The notes: generated by a model from the letters alone, not told the origin. Shown: positions 17,438 through 25,104, counted from the first letter of the stretch. The stretch: DNA of 58,602 nucleotides from Flavobacteriales bacterium (GCA_020435335.1 JAGQZT010000088.1:1-58602), one strand, 5' to 3'. A program made the numbers and translations.

Positions 17438-19132
17438 TTACATTTTTGAATTCACATAGTCGATCACTCCGGCTTCAATCGCACAGGTTTTCTGGTAGAT
17501 GGCTTCACTCCGTTTGATGATGTCTTCGGCAAATACCCTGTCTTTGAGGTCCTTCGCATTGATCTTCACATTGAAGTAGGCTCCGGTTACGGCTGTTTTG
17601 GCGCATAAGATACCCACGGCGCTGTCCGATAAAGAACTTTGCATACCATCCTTCAGCATGGCCTGAGCCACTTCCATGGAGTTGTAAGCCGTTTCCATTA
17701 CTTTAAAAGGGACTTCGGTGGCATATTTGGTGGCATCTTCAATGGCCTTTGCCCGAAGTGCCTTTTCTTCTTCGGTATCTTTCGGCATCCGGAAGCCCTC
17801 GATGATCTTATTAAAGGCATTCGTATCCTCATCAACTAAATGCAATAAGGTATTCTTATAGGTCTGGCCCTTCTCTGCCCAGTTGGAGAACTCTTCCCAG
17901 CGCTCATCCCAGCCCGCTTTGTGGCTGGATAAATTCGCAACCATCGTCCCTAAAGCAACGCCAAGGGTGCCCACATAGGCGGAGATTGATCCGCCTCCCG
18001 GAGCCATGGATTCGCCGGCAGTCTCATCGGCAAAATCGGCCAGATTGAAATCGATCAGTTTCTTTTGCTGATCGTCTTCCAGCATGTATTCGATGATCTT
18101 CTCTTTGGGGTTGAAAGGCTTTAATTCGTCCAGACCAAGCGACTTGATCGCGATCTTGATCTTTTCAGCCTCAGAGCAACCTAAACTTCTTTCCTGTTTA
18201 CGTAAAAAGTAATCCGCAGCATCCAGCATGGCTTGTCGTGGAATTAAACCGACCAGTTCGGAGCCGGTAACACGCAAACCTCTTTCTTCGGCTACCTTGC
18301 AGGTCTCATCGAAAGCCACGTGCATGGAGGTGATGCTGATGTTGGTCAGGTTGTATGAGATTTGAGCCACACCGTATTCTTCAATGTACCAGCCTATTCC
18401 TTTTACGGCTTTCAGTTTACCCGGAATACGAACCGGTTCGCCATTTTCGTCAAGTACTTTTTTACCGTTTGGTTTCCCGTCTTCGGTCTTTACACGGCCG
18501 GCTTCACGGATATCGAAAGCAATAGCATTCGCTCTTCGTGTAGAGGTGGTATTCAGGTTGATGTTGTATGCGATGAGGAAGTCGCGGGCACTGATGGCTG
18601 TAGCTCCGGTGGTTTTCACACGATCATTGAATTCGGCCGGACCGAAATCCGGTTTCCATTCGGGTTTGGTCAGTTTCTCTTTCAGGCCTTCATATTCACC
18701 GGAACGGCAATTCGCCAGGTTTTTTCTCTTGGGTTCCTGGGCGGCATTTTCATAGCAGTATACCGGAATACCCAATTCTTTCCCAACGCGTTCACCGAGT
18801 TTGTGGGCATACTGGGCGGTTTCTTCCATGCTGATTCCGGCAATGGGGACCAATGGACATACGTCGGTAGCACCGAATCGAGGGTGTTCGCCCGAGTGTT
18901 TGCTCATGTCGATCAGCTCACTCGCCTTTTTGATCAGCAGAAAAGCGGCATCGATCACAGGCTGCGGTTCACCCACAAAGGTGATCACCGTCCGGTTTGT
19001 TGCCTTACCCGGATCAATATCGAGCAATTTTACACCTTCAACAGTCTCTACAACAGATGCAATGGCTTTGATCTTGGCTTCATCTCTCCCTTCACTGATG
19101 TTGGGAACACATTCGATTAATTGTTTGTTCAT
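17438..19132 (-). CDS. ftcD: Bifunctional glutamate formimidoyltransferase / formimidoyl-THF cyclodeaminase
   Basis: A 564-residue two-domain enzyme. Residues ~1-330 are the formimidoyltransferase (N-terminal IECVPNISEGRD; KHSGEHPRFGATDVCPLVPI with its catalytic His; central IGWYIEEYGVAQISYNLTN). Residues ~365-560 are the cyclodeaminase (ETAGESMAPGGGSISAYVG...). Together they move the formimino group of formiminoglutamate to THF and release ammonia, forming 5,10-methenyl-THF. This is the end of the histidine degradation route that ends in formiminoglutamate. Many bacteria have the domains as separate genes; here the animal-like fused form is complete. A -7 box TAGATTTG at 19159-19152 precedes it. 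Confidence 0.93.
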   Translation of the reverse strand: MNKQLIECVPNISEGRDEAKIKAIASVVETVEGVKLLDIDPGKATNRTVITFVGEPQPVIDAAFLLIKKASELIDMSKHSGEHPRFGATDVCPLVPIAGISMEETAQYAHKLGERVGKELGIPVYCYENAAQEPKRKNLANCRSGEYEGLKEKLTKPEWKPDFGPAEFNDRVKTTGATAISARDFLIAYNINLNTTSTRRANAIAFDIREAGRVKTEDGKPNGKKVLDENGEPVRIPGKLKAVKGIGWYIEEYGVAQISYNLTNISITSMHVAFDETCKVAEERGLRVTGSELVGLIPRQAMLDAADYFLRKQERSLGCSEAEKIKIAIKSLGLDELKPFNPKEKIIEYMLEDDQQKKLIDFNLADFADETAGESMAPGGGSISAYVGTLGVALGTMVANLSSHKAGWDERWEEFSNWAEKGQTYKNTLLHLVDEDTNAFNKIIEGFRMPKDTEEEKALRAKAIEDATKYATEVPFKVMETAYNSMEVAQAMLKDGMQSSLSDSAVGILCAKTAVTGAYFNVKINAKDLKDRVFAEDIIKRSEAIYQKTCAIEAGVIDYVNSKM

Positions 19133-19151
19133 GGTCTGTAAATTTGAAGAA

Positions 19152-19159
19152 CAAATCTA
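19152..19159 (-). promoter_or_regulatory. -7 element upstream of ftcD
   Basis: TAGATTTG on the minus strand, 19 bases before the ftcD ATG. No TTG is seen at the usual distance for a -33 element. Confidence 0.5.
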
Positions 19160-19223
19160 ATCATCCTCGATAAATCTTCAGGATAATTCAGGCTAATTTT
19201 TCCACAGGTTTTGAAAAGAAATT

Positions 19224-21446
19224 TTACGCGATCGTCTTCTCCCTGTAGGCACTTACAAAGAGAATGTTGCCAAGATCGGGGTACTTGTTAAAGGTCACTT
19301 CACTTTCCTGTTCAATGTGTTCACTGTTGTAACCCACAATGGTCAGGTCGGCATCAGCCGATTTGTCGTTGATGATCTTGTCGATCTTTTCTTCTTTCTG
19401 TTGCGGGATCAGTTGAATGTTGGTCGGTGAGATCGGCAGTCGGCCCTGCTGAACCAACTCAAGCAACTTCGCTTCGGCTTGCAGGCGCTCCTTCGGTTTG
19501 TAGGTCGAGAAGATGTTGATCACGCCGTCTTTCCATTCGGGATGGCCAAGCATGATGTAACTCAGGAGGATCATCAGGTTGGCATTCTCAAAATCCGAAG
19601 GCCGGATCCAGATGTGGATGTTCTTCTTGTAACCAAAACCTTTAATGGTGGAACGTAAGATGCACACGTCGAATTCCGTTGCCCGTAACAATTGATAGTG
19701 TTGGATGGCATCGTTCAGGCTTTCGCGCTCGTCGTGTGTGAACTCGAACAGGATCATGTTGTTGCCTTTGCCACTTACGCCGGAAAGCTGGATCACCTGG
19801 GCAATCGCAGAGGTGTACGAAGGACTGATGATCGTGTCGAGGTAAACTTTGCTTTTTACACCTTCGTTGAGGGTAAGTAAACGGCGCATTACCTCTTTCG
19901 ATTCCTGATAGGTTTCTTTAGACAGGAAGCCGTCAATAAAATGGATGTAAGTACCAAAGCCGTACTTATGCGACAGCCATCGAAGCAAATCGAAGGCCGA
20001 GCGTCGTTTAAATGAATCTTTGGAAACGGATATGATGAAAGGCCGCCATTCCTGCTCCACGAGTTCGGTATCTCGTTTTTGAATAAAGATCTGGAACTGC
20101 CGGCTCAATTGGAAAAGAACCCCTTTAAAGAGTTTTTGTATCCCTTTTCGTCCTTTGTTGACGTTCGTGATCCAAACATAGATGAGTACCATGATGATGG
20201 TGGAAGCCAGCGCGTATGTGAAATCCATTTTAAACATGAGCCAGAAGCACAGGATGGCTCCAAGCAAGGATAGGTACCAGCGCGATTTGAATGTCGGGCG
20301 GTAGGAAGGGTCGGCGGCAAATTGTTCCAGGAAAGAGATCAGGCAGATGATGCCGTAGGTGATCATGAAGAACATGGAGATGATTCTCGCAACGGTGTTG
20401 ATGTCGCCCAGGGCGATGAAAACAAATCCGATAATGCAGGTGATCAGCAAAGCATTAAAAGGTTCTCCGTCGCGGCTTCGGCCTTTAGCCAGCCAGCCGT
20501 TAGCCTTACCGGGAAAGATCTTGTCGACTCCCAGGGCCTGAAGTGTTCGCGGGGCAACCATGATGGAGCCCAGTGCAGAGGAAATGGCAGCACAACCCAG
20601 TCCGATCGGTATGATAGGTCCCCAGAGGGCGATATCGCTCATCACCATTTGATCGGTGGCAAGATCCCATGTCGGGGCTGAATAGAACAACTTAATGGCT
20701 ACCGAAATGTAGATAACGATTCCGACAACCGTTGCCCAGATCGTTCCGCGCGGGATGGATTTCTTGGGGTCTTTCAGGTCGCCTGATAAGCCGAGCCCTG
20801 CAGCGATTCCGGTAAAAGCCGGGAAGATGATCGTAAACACATAGAAGAAACTGTCGGGGTTACGAACCGTTTTATAAAAATTATTGCCGTTGGGGGCGTT
20901 GGATTCTCCGAGGAAGAACATGCCTAAAGAAACGGCTAAAATGAAAACAACGAAATAGAGGGCTTTTACACCGATATTGGCTCCTTTGGAGAGCATGAGC
21001 AAGGTGAGGAGGAGCATGAAAATACTTCCTAACAAGCGTTTGTCTTTTATCCACATGGGAACGTAAATCATGGTCTCCAGCCAGTCGAAGAGTGGTCCCA
21101 GGGCTTCCACGAAAGCAATGATATAGAAAGCCACGCTGATGGCCTGGGAAAGAAACAGGGTGATGCCGATGGTGGCTCCGATGTTAAGTCCGAAGGACCG
21201 GGAGATCATGTAATAGGCGCCGCCGCCTTCTACTTTCTGGTTGGTGGCGATTTCAGCAACCGCCATGGCAGTAGGAATGGTAACCATGTGGCCGATTATG
21301 ATGATGGCCAGGGCACCGATCAACCCGACGTGTCCGACGGCATAGCCGAAACGCAGGAAAAGGATGGCCCCCAGGATGGTTGAAATGGCGGTCATAAAGA
21401 CCGGAAGGGTGCCCATGGTGCGCAATGATGGTATCTTACTACTCAT
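19224..21446 (-). CDS. SLC12-like amino acid/cation-chloride permease
   Basis: A 740-residue transporter with about 12 membrane segments in residues ~10-460 and a ~280-residue soluble C-terminal domain. Membrane signatures are STILGAILFLRFGYAVG, VEGGGAYYMISRSFG and PAFTGIAAGLGLSGDLKDP, typical of the SLC12-like branch of the APC superfamily. The C-terminal domain ends with a USP-like segment (DADLTIVGYNSEHI). Substrates in bacteria are not settled; amino acids or K+/Na+ with Cl- are plausible. ATG 21446 is chosen since TATATTTG lies exactly 5 bases before it, suggesting a leaderless message, and the longer frame would overlap the divergent gene. Confidence 0.85.
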   Translation of the reverse strand: MSSKIPSLRTMGTLPVFMTAISTILGAILFLRFGYAVGHVGLIGALAIIIIGHMVTIPTAMAVAEIATNQKVEGGGAYYMISRSFGLNIGATIGITLFLSQAISVAFYIIAFVEALGPLFDWLETMIYVPMWIKDKRLLGSIFMLLLTLLMLSKGANIGVKALYFVVFILAVSLGMFFLGESNAPNGNNFYKTVRNPDSFFYVFTIIFPAFTGIAAGLGLSGDLKDPKKSIPRGTIWATVVGIVIYISVAIKLFYSAPTWDLATDQMVMSDIALWGPIIPIGLGCAAISSALGSIMVAPRTLQALGVDKIFPGKANGWLAKGRSRDGEPFNALLITCIIGFVFIALGDINTVARIISMFFMITYGIICLISFLEQFAADPSYRPTFKSRWYLSLLGAILCFWLMFKMDFTYALASTIIMVLIYVWITNVNKGRKGIQKLFKGVLFQLSRQFQIFIQKRDTELVEQEWRPFIISVSKDSFKRRSAFDLLRWLSHKYGFGTYIHFIDGFLSKETYQESKEVMRRLLTLNEGVKSKVYLDTIISPSYTSAIAQVIQLSGVSGKGNNMILFEFTHDERESLNDAIQHYQLLRATEFDVCILRSTIKGFGYKKNIHIWIRPSDFENANLMILLSYIMLGHPEWKDGVINIFSTYKPKERLQAEAKLLELVQQGRLPISPTNIQLIPQQKEEKIDKIINDKSADADLTIVGYNSEHIEQESEVTFNKYPDLGNILFVSAYREKTIA

Positions 21447-21451
21447 AGCAA

Positions 21452-21459
21452 CAAATATA
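21452..21459 (-). promoter_or_regulatory. -7 element of the SLC12-like gene, leaderless geometry
   Basis: Minus-strand TATATTTG is followed by 5 bases (TTGCT) and the ATG at 21446. Transcription is expected to start at or next to the A of the ATG. No clear -33 TTG. Confidence 0.6.
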
Positions 21460-21512
21460 GCGATTTGCCTGTGATGTATGACTATTATCATATGAATGTG
21501 GATTAATTTGAC

Positions 21513-21520
21513 TAACTTTG
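21513..21520 (+). promoter_or_regulatory. -7 element of the hydroxylase gene
   Basis: TAACTTTG lies 15 bases before the ATG at 21536, implying a leader of about 10 bases. It shows that the upstream TTG codon at 21518 is part of the promoter, not a start. Confidence 0.55.
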
Positions 21521-21535
21521 TCAAAACTTTTGAAG

Positions 21536-22129
21536 ATGTCAAGGTTTAAGAATCAGGTACATAAACAAGAACTCGAAGAAGTTACGTTTCTGAAAAAGAT
21601 CACCACTTCTCACTTTAATTATTGGTTTGGCTACGCGTCCAACTTGTCGTTGGTCGTTTGGTTAAATACCCGGGCATTTCATGAGGGGCAATCGTTGCTT
21701 ACGTGGTATGAGTGGATTTACATTCCCTTTGTTGGGTTGTTTGCCTGGACTTTCCTGGAGTATTTGTTACACAAGTATGCTTATCACGTGTGGAAATCGC
21801 CGTTTGAGCGAGGGCATATGATGCACCACGACCGGCCTTATGACCTGATGGGGGTGCCATGGTATGTGACGTTGGTGGCCATGGTCGGGATTTATTACGG
21901 CTTGTCTTATTTTCTGAATCCGGCCCATACGGCGATTTATATGGCGTATATCTGGTTGGGGTACATCGGGTATTGTATCGTTCATCATGCCATCCATCAC
22001 TGGAAATTTGAGAACCGATTATTCAAAAAATTAAAGCGGCATCATTACATTCATCATGCCCGTGACGACAAGAATATCGGCATTGTTACCACCTTTTGGG
22101 ATGTAGTGTTCAGGTCGCTGGAGAAATAA
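21536..22129 (+). CDS. Sterol desaturase / fatty acid hydroxylase family protein
   Basis: A 197-residue integral-membrane di-iron enzyme. The histidine clusters are LLHKYAYHVW, GHMMHHDRPYD, HHAIHHWKFE and KRHHYIHHA, matching the HX3-4H, HX2HH and HXXHH boxes of the family. Hydrophobic segments lie between them. It probably hydroxylates or desaturates a lipid chain; carotenoid hydroxylase and sphingolipid hydroxylase relatives exist, and the sequence alone does not decide. The start is taken as ATG 21536 because a -7 box covers the alternative TTG at 21518. It is divergent from the SLC12-like gene. Confidence 0.88.
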   Translation: MSRFKNQVHKQELEEVTFLKKITTSHFNYWFGYASNLSLVVWLNTRAFHEGQSLLTWYEWIYIPFVGLFAWTFLEYLLHKYAYHVWKSPFERGHMMHHDRPYDLMGVPWYVTLVAMVGIYYGLSYFLNPAHTAIYMAYIWLGYIGYCIVHHAIHHWKFENRLFKKLKRHHYIHHARDDKNIGIVTTFWDVVFRSLEK

Positions 22130-22167
22130 AAAATTCCCTGAAAATTTCTTAAAGTAAAAAGTATAAC

Positions 22168-22175
22168 TATATTTG
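22168..22175 (+). promoter_or_regulatory. -7 element of the tRNA cluster
   Basis: TATATTTG matches the -7 consensus; transcription should start near 22181, about 94 bases before the mature tRNA-Pro. No TTG at the expected -33 position. Confidence 0.5.
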
Positions 22176-22193
22176 CAGCCGCGAAAACAAAGC

Positions 22194-22245
22194 TCGGGGT
22201 GTAGTCCCGTAAAAATTACGGGATAAACTCCACCCGGAACCGGAC
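22194..22245 (+). other. Structured leader with tRNA-Pro-like fragment
   Basis: TCGGGGTGTAG (22194-22204) repeats exactly the junction and first 10 bases of tRNA-Pro, which recur 80 bases later at 22274-22284. It is followed by a perfect hairpin, TCCCGTAA-AAA-TTACGGGA, and CTCCACCCGGA, which resembles the tRNA-Pro 3' acceptor strand. It lacks the anticodon and T arms. It could be a decayed tandem copy of the tRNA gene or a leader structure. Confidence 0.4.
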
Positions 22246-22274
22246 TACAAAACGGTTTTGGAATGAGCGCACTT

Positions 22275-22349
22275 CGGGGTGTAGCGTAGCCCGGTTATCG
22301 CGCCTCGTTTGGGACGAGGAGGTCGCAGGTTCGAATCCTGCCACCCCGA
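22275..22349 (+). tRNA. tRNA-Pro (anticodon TGG)
   Basis: A 75-base cloverleaf. The acceptor stem CGGGGTG pairs with CACCCCG; the anticodon arm is CCTCG-TTTGGGA-CGAGG with anticodon TGG; the T arm is CAGG-TTCGAAT-CCTG. C at position 1 and A as the discriminator base fit bacterial tRNA-Pro. CCA is not encoded (CAA follows the discriminator). A hairpin with a T-run follows immediately. Confidence 0.97.
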
Positions 22350-22350
22350 C

Positions 22351-22378
22351 AAAAACCAACGCAAGTTGGTTTTTTTAT
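22351..22378 (+). terminator. Terminator-like hairpin between tRNA-Pro and tRNA-Arg
   Basis: AAAAACCAAC-GCAA-GTTGGTTTTTTT: a 10-bp stem followed by T residues, filling nearly the whole gap between two tRNA genes. No promoter fits in the 6 bases before tRNA-Arg, so transcription must partly pass through it or it works as a processing signal. Confidence 0.8.
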
Positions 22379-22384
22379 TGGTAA

Positions 22385-22461
22385 GGTCGCGTAGCTCAGC
22401 TGGATAGAGCATCTGCCTTCTAAGCAGACGGTCACAGGTTCGAATCCTGTCGCGATCACCA
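22385..22461 (+). tRNA. tRNA-Arg (anticodon TCT)
   Basis: A 77-base gene including an encoded CCA. The acceptor GGTCGCG pairs with CGCGATC (one G-U); the D arm is GCTCAGCTGGATAGAGC; the anticodon arm is TCTGC-CTTCTAA-GCAGA with anticodon TCT; the T arm is ACAGG-TTCGAAT-CCTGT. It reads AGA codons. Confidence 0.97.
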
Positions 22462-22467
22462 GAGAAT

Positions 22468-22500
22468 AAAAGCTCGCACACACGTAGTGTGTGAGCTTTT
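22468..22500 (+). terminator. Terminator after tRNA-Arg
   Basis: AAAAGCTC...ACACAC / GTGTGTGAGCTTTT with a GTA loop and a small bulge. Its 3' arm GCTTTT can instead pair with a downstream arm (see 22495-22553). Confidence 0.8.
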
Positions 22501-22553
22501 TAGTTCCGAAGAGAGCTGAGCTTGCTCAGGCGAACGGGAAGGAACTAAAAAGC
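22495..22553 (+). repeat. 13-bp perfect inverted repeat with inner hairpin
   Basis: GCTTTTTAGTTCC (22495-22507) and GGAACTAAAAAGC (22541-22553) are exact complements; between them CTGAGC-TT-GCTCAG forms a second stem. The outer left arm overlaps the 3' arm of the tRNA-Arg terminator, so the two structures exclude each other. Confidence 0.75.
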
Positions 22554-22565
22554 ACAAAACGCAAA

Positions 22566-22777
22566 GCGTTGAGCTTTTATTTCGACCTTGGATAAGTTAG
22601 GATCACGAAGTAATCCGGCAAAGTCTAAGCGGGAGGAAGAAAAAGCGTTGAGCTTTTATTTTGACCTTGGATAAGTCAGGATCACGAAGTAATCCGGCAA
22701 AGTCTAAGCGGGAGAAAGAAAAAGCGTTGAGCTTTTATTTTGACCTTGGATAAGTCAGGATCACGAAGTAATCCTGA
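22566..22777 (+). repeat. Tandem repeat, 79-base unit, about 2.7 copies
   Basis: Units start at 22566, 22645 and 22724; they are near identical and the last is partial. Each holds a terminator-like hairpin GC-GTTGA-GC flanked by A and T runs (AAAAAGC/GCTTTT) and the imperfect palindrome GGATCACGAAGTAATCC. There is no coding potential that looks real. Confidence 0.9.
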
Positions 22778-22867
22778 TTAGTTGATCAGTTAAACAGTTG
22801 AGGAGTTATTTCAGTTATAACTTCAGAAACTAAAAACGGATTAACTGTAAAACTTTATAAAACACCC

Positions 22868-22952
22868 AGAAGGGTGGCCGAGTGGTTTAAGGCGCACGCC
22901 TGGAAAGCGTGTTGGCGGCAACGCCTCGAGGGTTCGAATCCCTTCCCTTCTG
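22868..22952 (+). tRNA. tRNA-Ser (anticodon GGA)
   Basis: An 85-base class II tRNA with a long variable arm (about TTGGCGGCAACGCC). The acceptor AGAAGGG pairs with CCCTTCT, discriminator G; the anticodon arm is CACGC-CTGGAAA-GCGTG with anticodon GGA; the T loop is TTCGAAT. CCA is not encoded. It has its own upstream spacer of ~90 bases after the repeat block, and a terminator follows. Confidence 0.97.
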
Positions 22953-22955
22953 CAA

Positions 22956-22987
22956 CAAAAAAAGCTCCTGAAAAGGGGCTTTTTTTA
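22956..22987 (+). terminator. Terminator after tRNA-Ser
   Basis: An A-run followed by AGCTCC, a short loop, GGGGCT and seven T. A compact intrinsic terminator just behind the tRNA. Confidence 0.85.
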
Positions 22988-23038
22988 TGCGAACAGGCGC
23001 GTAGAATTTATTCTTAAGCGACTGGGAGCATATAAAAA

Positions 23039-23283
23039 GAAGCGATGTAATCGCTTTTTTTAGTTGACAATCCCCTTCCGGGATCACGTCAGTAATCCCT
23101 AAAGAGTTCAAAAGTATAAAGTAATTAAAGAAGCGATGTAATCGCTTTTTTTTAGTTGACAATCCCCTTCCGGGATCACGCCAGTAATCCCTAAAGAGTT
23201 CAAAAGTATAAAGTAATAAAGAAGCGATGTAATCACTTTTTTTAGTTGACAATCCCCTTCCGGGATCACGTCAGTAATCCGGA
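23039..23283 (+). repeat. Tandem repeat, 91-base unit, about 2.7 copies
   Basis: Units start at 23039, 23130 and 23221. Each opens with the terminator hairpin AAGCGAT-GTA-ATCGCTT plus T-run (third copy with one change), then TTGACAATCCCC and the palindromic block GGGATCACG(T/C)CAGTAATCC. The block is similar to that in the 79-base family at 22566-22777. No gene is seen between this and 23432. Confidence 0.9.
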
Positions 23284-23431
23284 TTCGTTTGAAATTTGTT
23301 TTTTTGGCTTTGTAATTTGTTGCTTTTACAGTAACCTGACCATTATCATAAATCCATTTGACAACCATCATTAGGATAAGGCGATTCCTTTAGGTAATTT
23401 AGAGGTAGAAAAACAATTAATACACTTAACT

Positions 23432-24256
23432 ATGAAAAAGATTTTAGTACCTACTGACTTTTCGGACACAGCTGACAAAGCCAGAGATTACGCCGTACAG
23501 ATCGCACAGATGATCGATGCGGAAATTGTATTGCTGAATACTTACCACATTCCTTATGCCGGTGCAAGTGCCGGAACATTGGTGAATGTAGACGCGATGG
23601 CGCTGGAAGATTCGCAAAAAAACATGAAAGAACAACTGGAATATGCCAGATTGAACTTCTCAGATGTAAAATTTTCTACCGTTTGCTCACCGGGTCTGTT
23701 AACCGATAGCGTAAAAGAGTTGGTGAAAAAAGGCGGATATGACCTGATCGTGATGGGAACCACCGGAACATCGGGGATGATTGAGAACTTCCTCGGAAGT
23801 AATGCTTCTTCCCTGATCGGGGCCGTTAAAACACCGATTATTACGGTTCCTGCTAAGGCTTCACTTTCATTGCCCAAGCGCATTGTGGTGGCGAACGACC
23901 TGACCGATTCGGGAGAGGGTCAGCTTTATTCGAGCCTGAAAGCGATCGCCGGAGGCAATGATGCGACCATCGACTTCCTGTTTGTGGTAGATGATGAGGC
24001 GCAGGCCAGCCGGAAGATCGAGCACCTGAAAGCCGCAAAATTTGACGAAGAATTTGATACCAGTTACCATCCGTTCCACTTCAAGGAAAGTCATGATGTG
24101 GAAGCCGGGATACTGGAATACCTGAAGGAAAACGAATTTGACCTGCTGGTTGTCGTAACCCACCAAAGAAATTTCTGGGAGAAACTGGTAGATAAGAGTG
24201 TGTCCAAATCGTTGGTGAAGCATGCCGAAATTCCGATTTTGGTTCTTGCCGACTGA
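23432..24256 (+). CDS. Universal stress protein, tandem UspA domains
   Basis: A 274-residue cytoplasmic protein made of two Usp folds. Domain 1 (MKKILVPTDFSDTADKARDY ... IVMGTTGTSGMIENFLGSNA) keeps the G-2X-G-9X-G(S/N) ATP-binding loop. Domain 2 (PKRIVVANDLTDSGE ... VVVTHQRNFWEKLVDKSVS) has lost these glycines and probably does not bind ATP. Such tandem Usp proteins are common in Bacteroidota and respond to growth arrest or redox stress. A strong terminator follows at 24275-24306. The start ATG is preceded by an A-rich leader without a clear Shine-Dalgarno, as is usual in the phylum. Confidence 0.92.
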   Translation: MKKILVPTDFSDTADKARDYAVQIAQMIDAEIVLLNTYHIPYAGASAGTLVNVDAMALEDSQKNMKEQLEYARLNFSDVKFSTVCSPGLLTDSVKELVKKGGYDLIVMGTTGTSGMIENFLGSNASSLIGAVKTPIITVPAKASLSLPKRIVVANDLTDSGEGQLYSSLKAIAGGNDATIDFLFVVDDEAQASRKIEHLKAAKFDEEFDTSYHPFHFKESHDVEAGILEYLKENEFDLLVVVTHQRNFWEKLVDKSVSKSLVKHAEIPILVLAD

Positions 24257-24274
24257 CGATTGATAGTTAGGTGG

Positions 24275-24306
24275 AAGCCCCTTGAGCAATCAAGGGGCTT
24301 TTTTTT
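24275..24306 (+). terminator. Terminator of the universal stress protein gene
   Basis: AAGCCCCTTG-AGCAAT-CAAGGGGCTT followed by six or more T: a perfect 10-bp stem. Confidence 0.93.
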
Positions 24307-24330
24307 CGTTATACCATCAGTAGTGTAATC

Positions 24331-25104
24331 ATGAAGTATCTGGTGTTAATAGTGGCTCTGATGGCTTTTTCCCATTCTTATTCACAAGTTCTGGATCCGG
24401 CAAACCATTATCAGGTCGAAGAGTTGCCTCAGGTGAGAGCCAGTGACGTGATGTGGCACAGGAGACTTTGGCGGGAAATCGATTTAACCGAAAAGGTAAA
24501 TCAACACCTTTATTATCCTCCGAAATCGGAAAATAGAAATTATGCATTATTTGATCTATTGTTTCATCAATTAAAAAAAGGTGTGATAAAGGCGTATGGT
24601 ATTGAAAGTGATGATTTTAAGAAAGAATTATCGATGTCTGAAATTATCGGGTTGACAACAGATACGTTATTGGTAAACGGTAAAATTGTTACACAAGAAG
24701 TGGATGGAAAGGATATCGTGAAGTTGTGGTTGAAGGAAGATTGGTTTTACAATTCTAAATACTCCAGAATTGAAGTTCGGATCATCGGGTTATGTCCGGT
24801 TCGAATCAAGAAGGATAGGAATGGAAACATACTGGGATACCAGCAATTGGTCTGGTTCTATTTTCCTCATATTCGACATGTTTTGGTTAACTATGAGGCG
24901 CTCAAAAAACAACAGGCCGATGATCCCAGAGTTTCATTTGATGATGTTTTCGTGAAGCTCCGCAAGTTCAATAGCTACATCATTTTGAACAAAGTGGATC
25001 AATTGGAAAAAGTACGGGAAAACAAGACCGAACTAGATGTGCTGTTGGAAAATCAGGAAACAAAAGTGTATCTCTTCAATGAGAAAACAATGCTTTGGGA
25101 GTAG
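24331..25104 (+). CDS. GldN/PorN-family type IX secretion protein (stand-alone copy)
   Basis: A 257-residue secreted protein with signal peptide MKYLVLIVALMAFSHSYSQ. The core features follow GldN: DVMWHRRLWREIDLTEKVN, YYPP, a linker, then WLKEDWFYNSKYSRIEVRII, GLCPVRI, GYQQLVWFYFPHIRHVLVNYE and FDDVFVKLRKFNSYIIL. GldN/PorN forms a periplasmic ring with the lipoprotein GldK/PorK at the T9SS translocon. The usual gldKLMN operon is absent here, and the gene stands alone, so it may be a paralogue. Its stop touches the stop of the convergent tryptophan dioxygenase gene. Confidence 0.82.
   Translation: MKYLVLIVALMAFSHSYSQVLDPANHYQVEELPQVRASDVMWHRRLWREIDLTEKVNQHLYYPPKSENRNYALFDLLFHQLKKGVIKAYGIESDDFKKELSMSEIIGLTTDTLLVNGKIVTQEVDGKDIVKLWLKEDWFYNSKYSRIEVRIIGLCPVRIKKDRNGNILGYQQLVWFYFPHIRHVLVNYEALKKQQADDPRVSFDDVFVKLRKFNSYIILNKVDQLEKVRENKTELDVLLENQETKVYLFNEKTMLWE

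Noticed and set aside
18362..19120. A 252-codon open frame antisense to ftcD
   Set aside because: The sense strand is a complete FtcD; the antisense product has no domain and no start context.
22245..22483. Two short minus-strand open frames across the tRNA genes
   Set aside because: They are translations of tRNA-Pro and tRNA-Arg and their hairpins.
22566..23283. CRISPR array
   Set aside because: Units are 79 and 91 bases, nearly identical throughout with no unique spacers, only three copies each, and no cas genes.
22887..23371. Two minus-strand open frames over the 91-base repeats
   Set aside because: The peptide repeats itself because the DNA is a tandem repeat; terminator hairpins interrupt it and no start signal is present.
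24331..25104. Signal-peptide protein of unknown family
   Set aside because: The DVMW...DL, EDWFY...VRIIG-CP and WFYFPHIR motifs together fit GldN.
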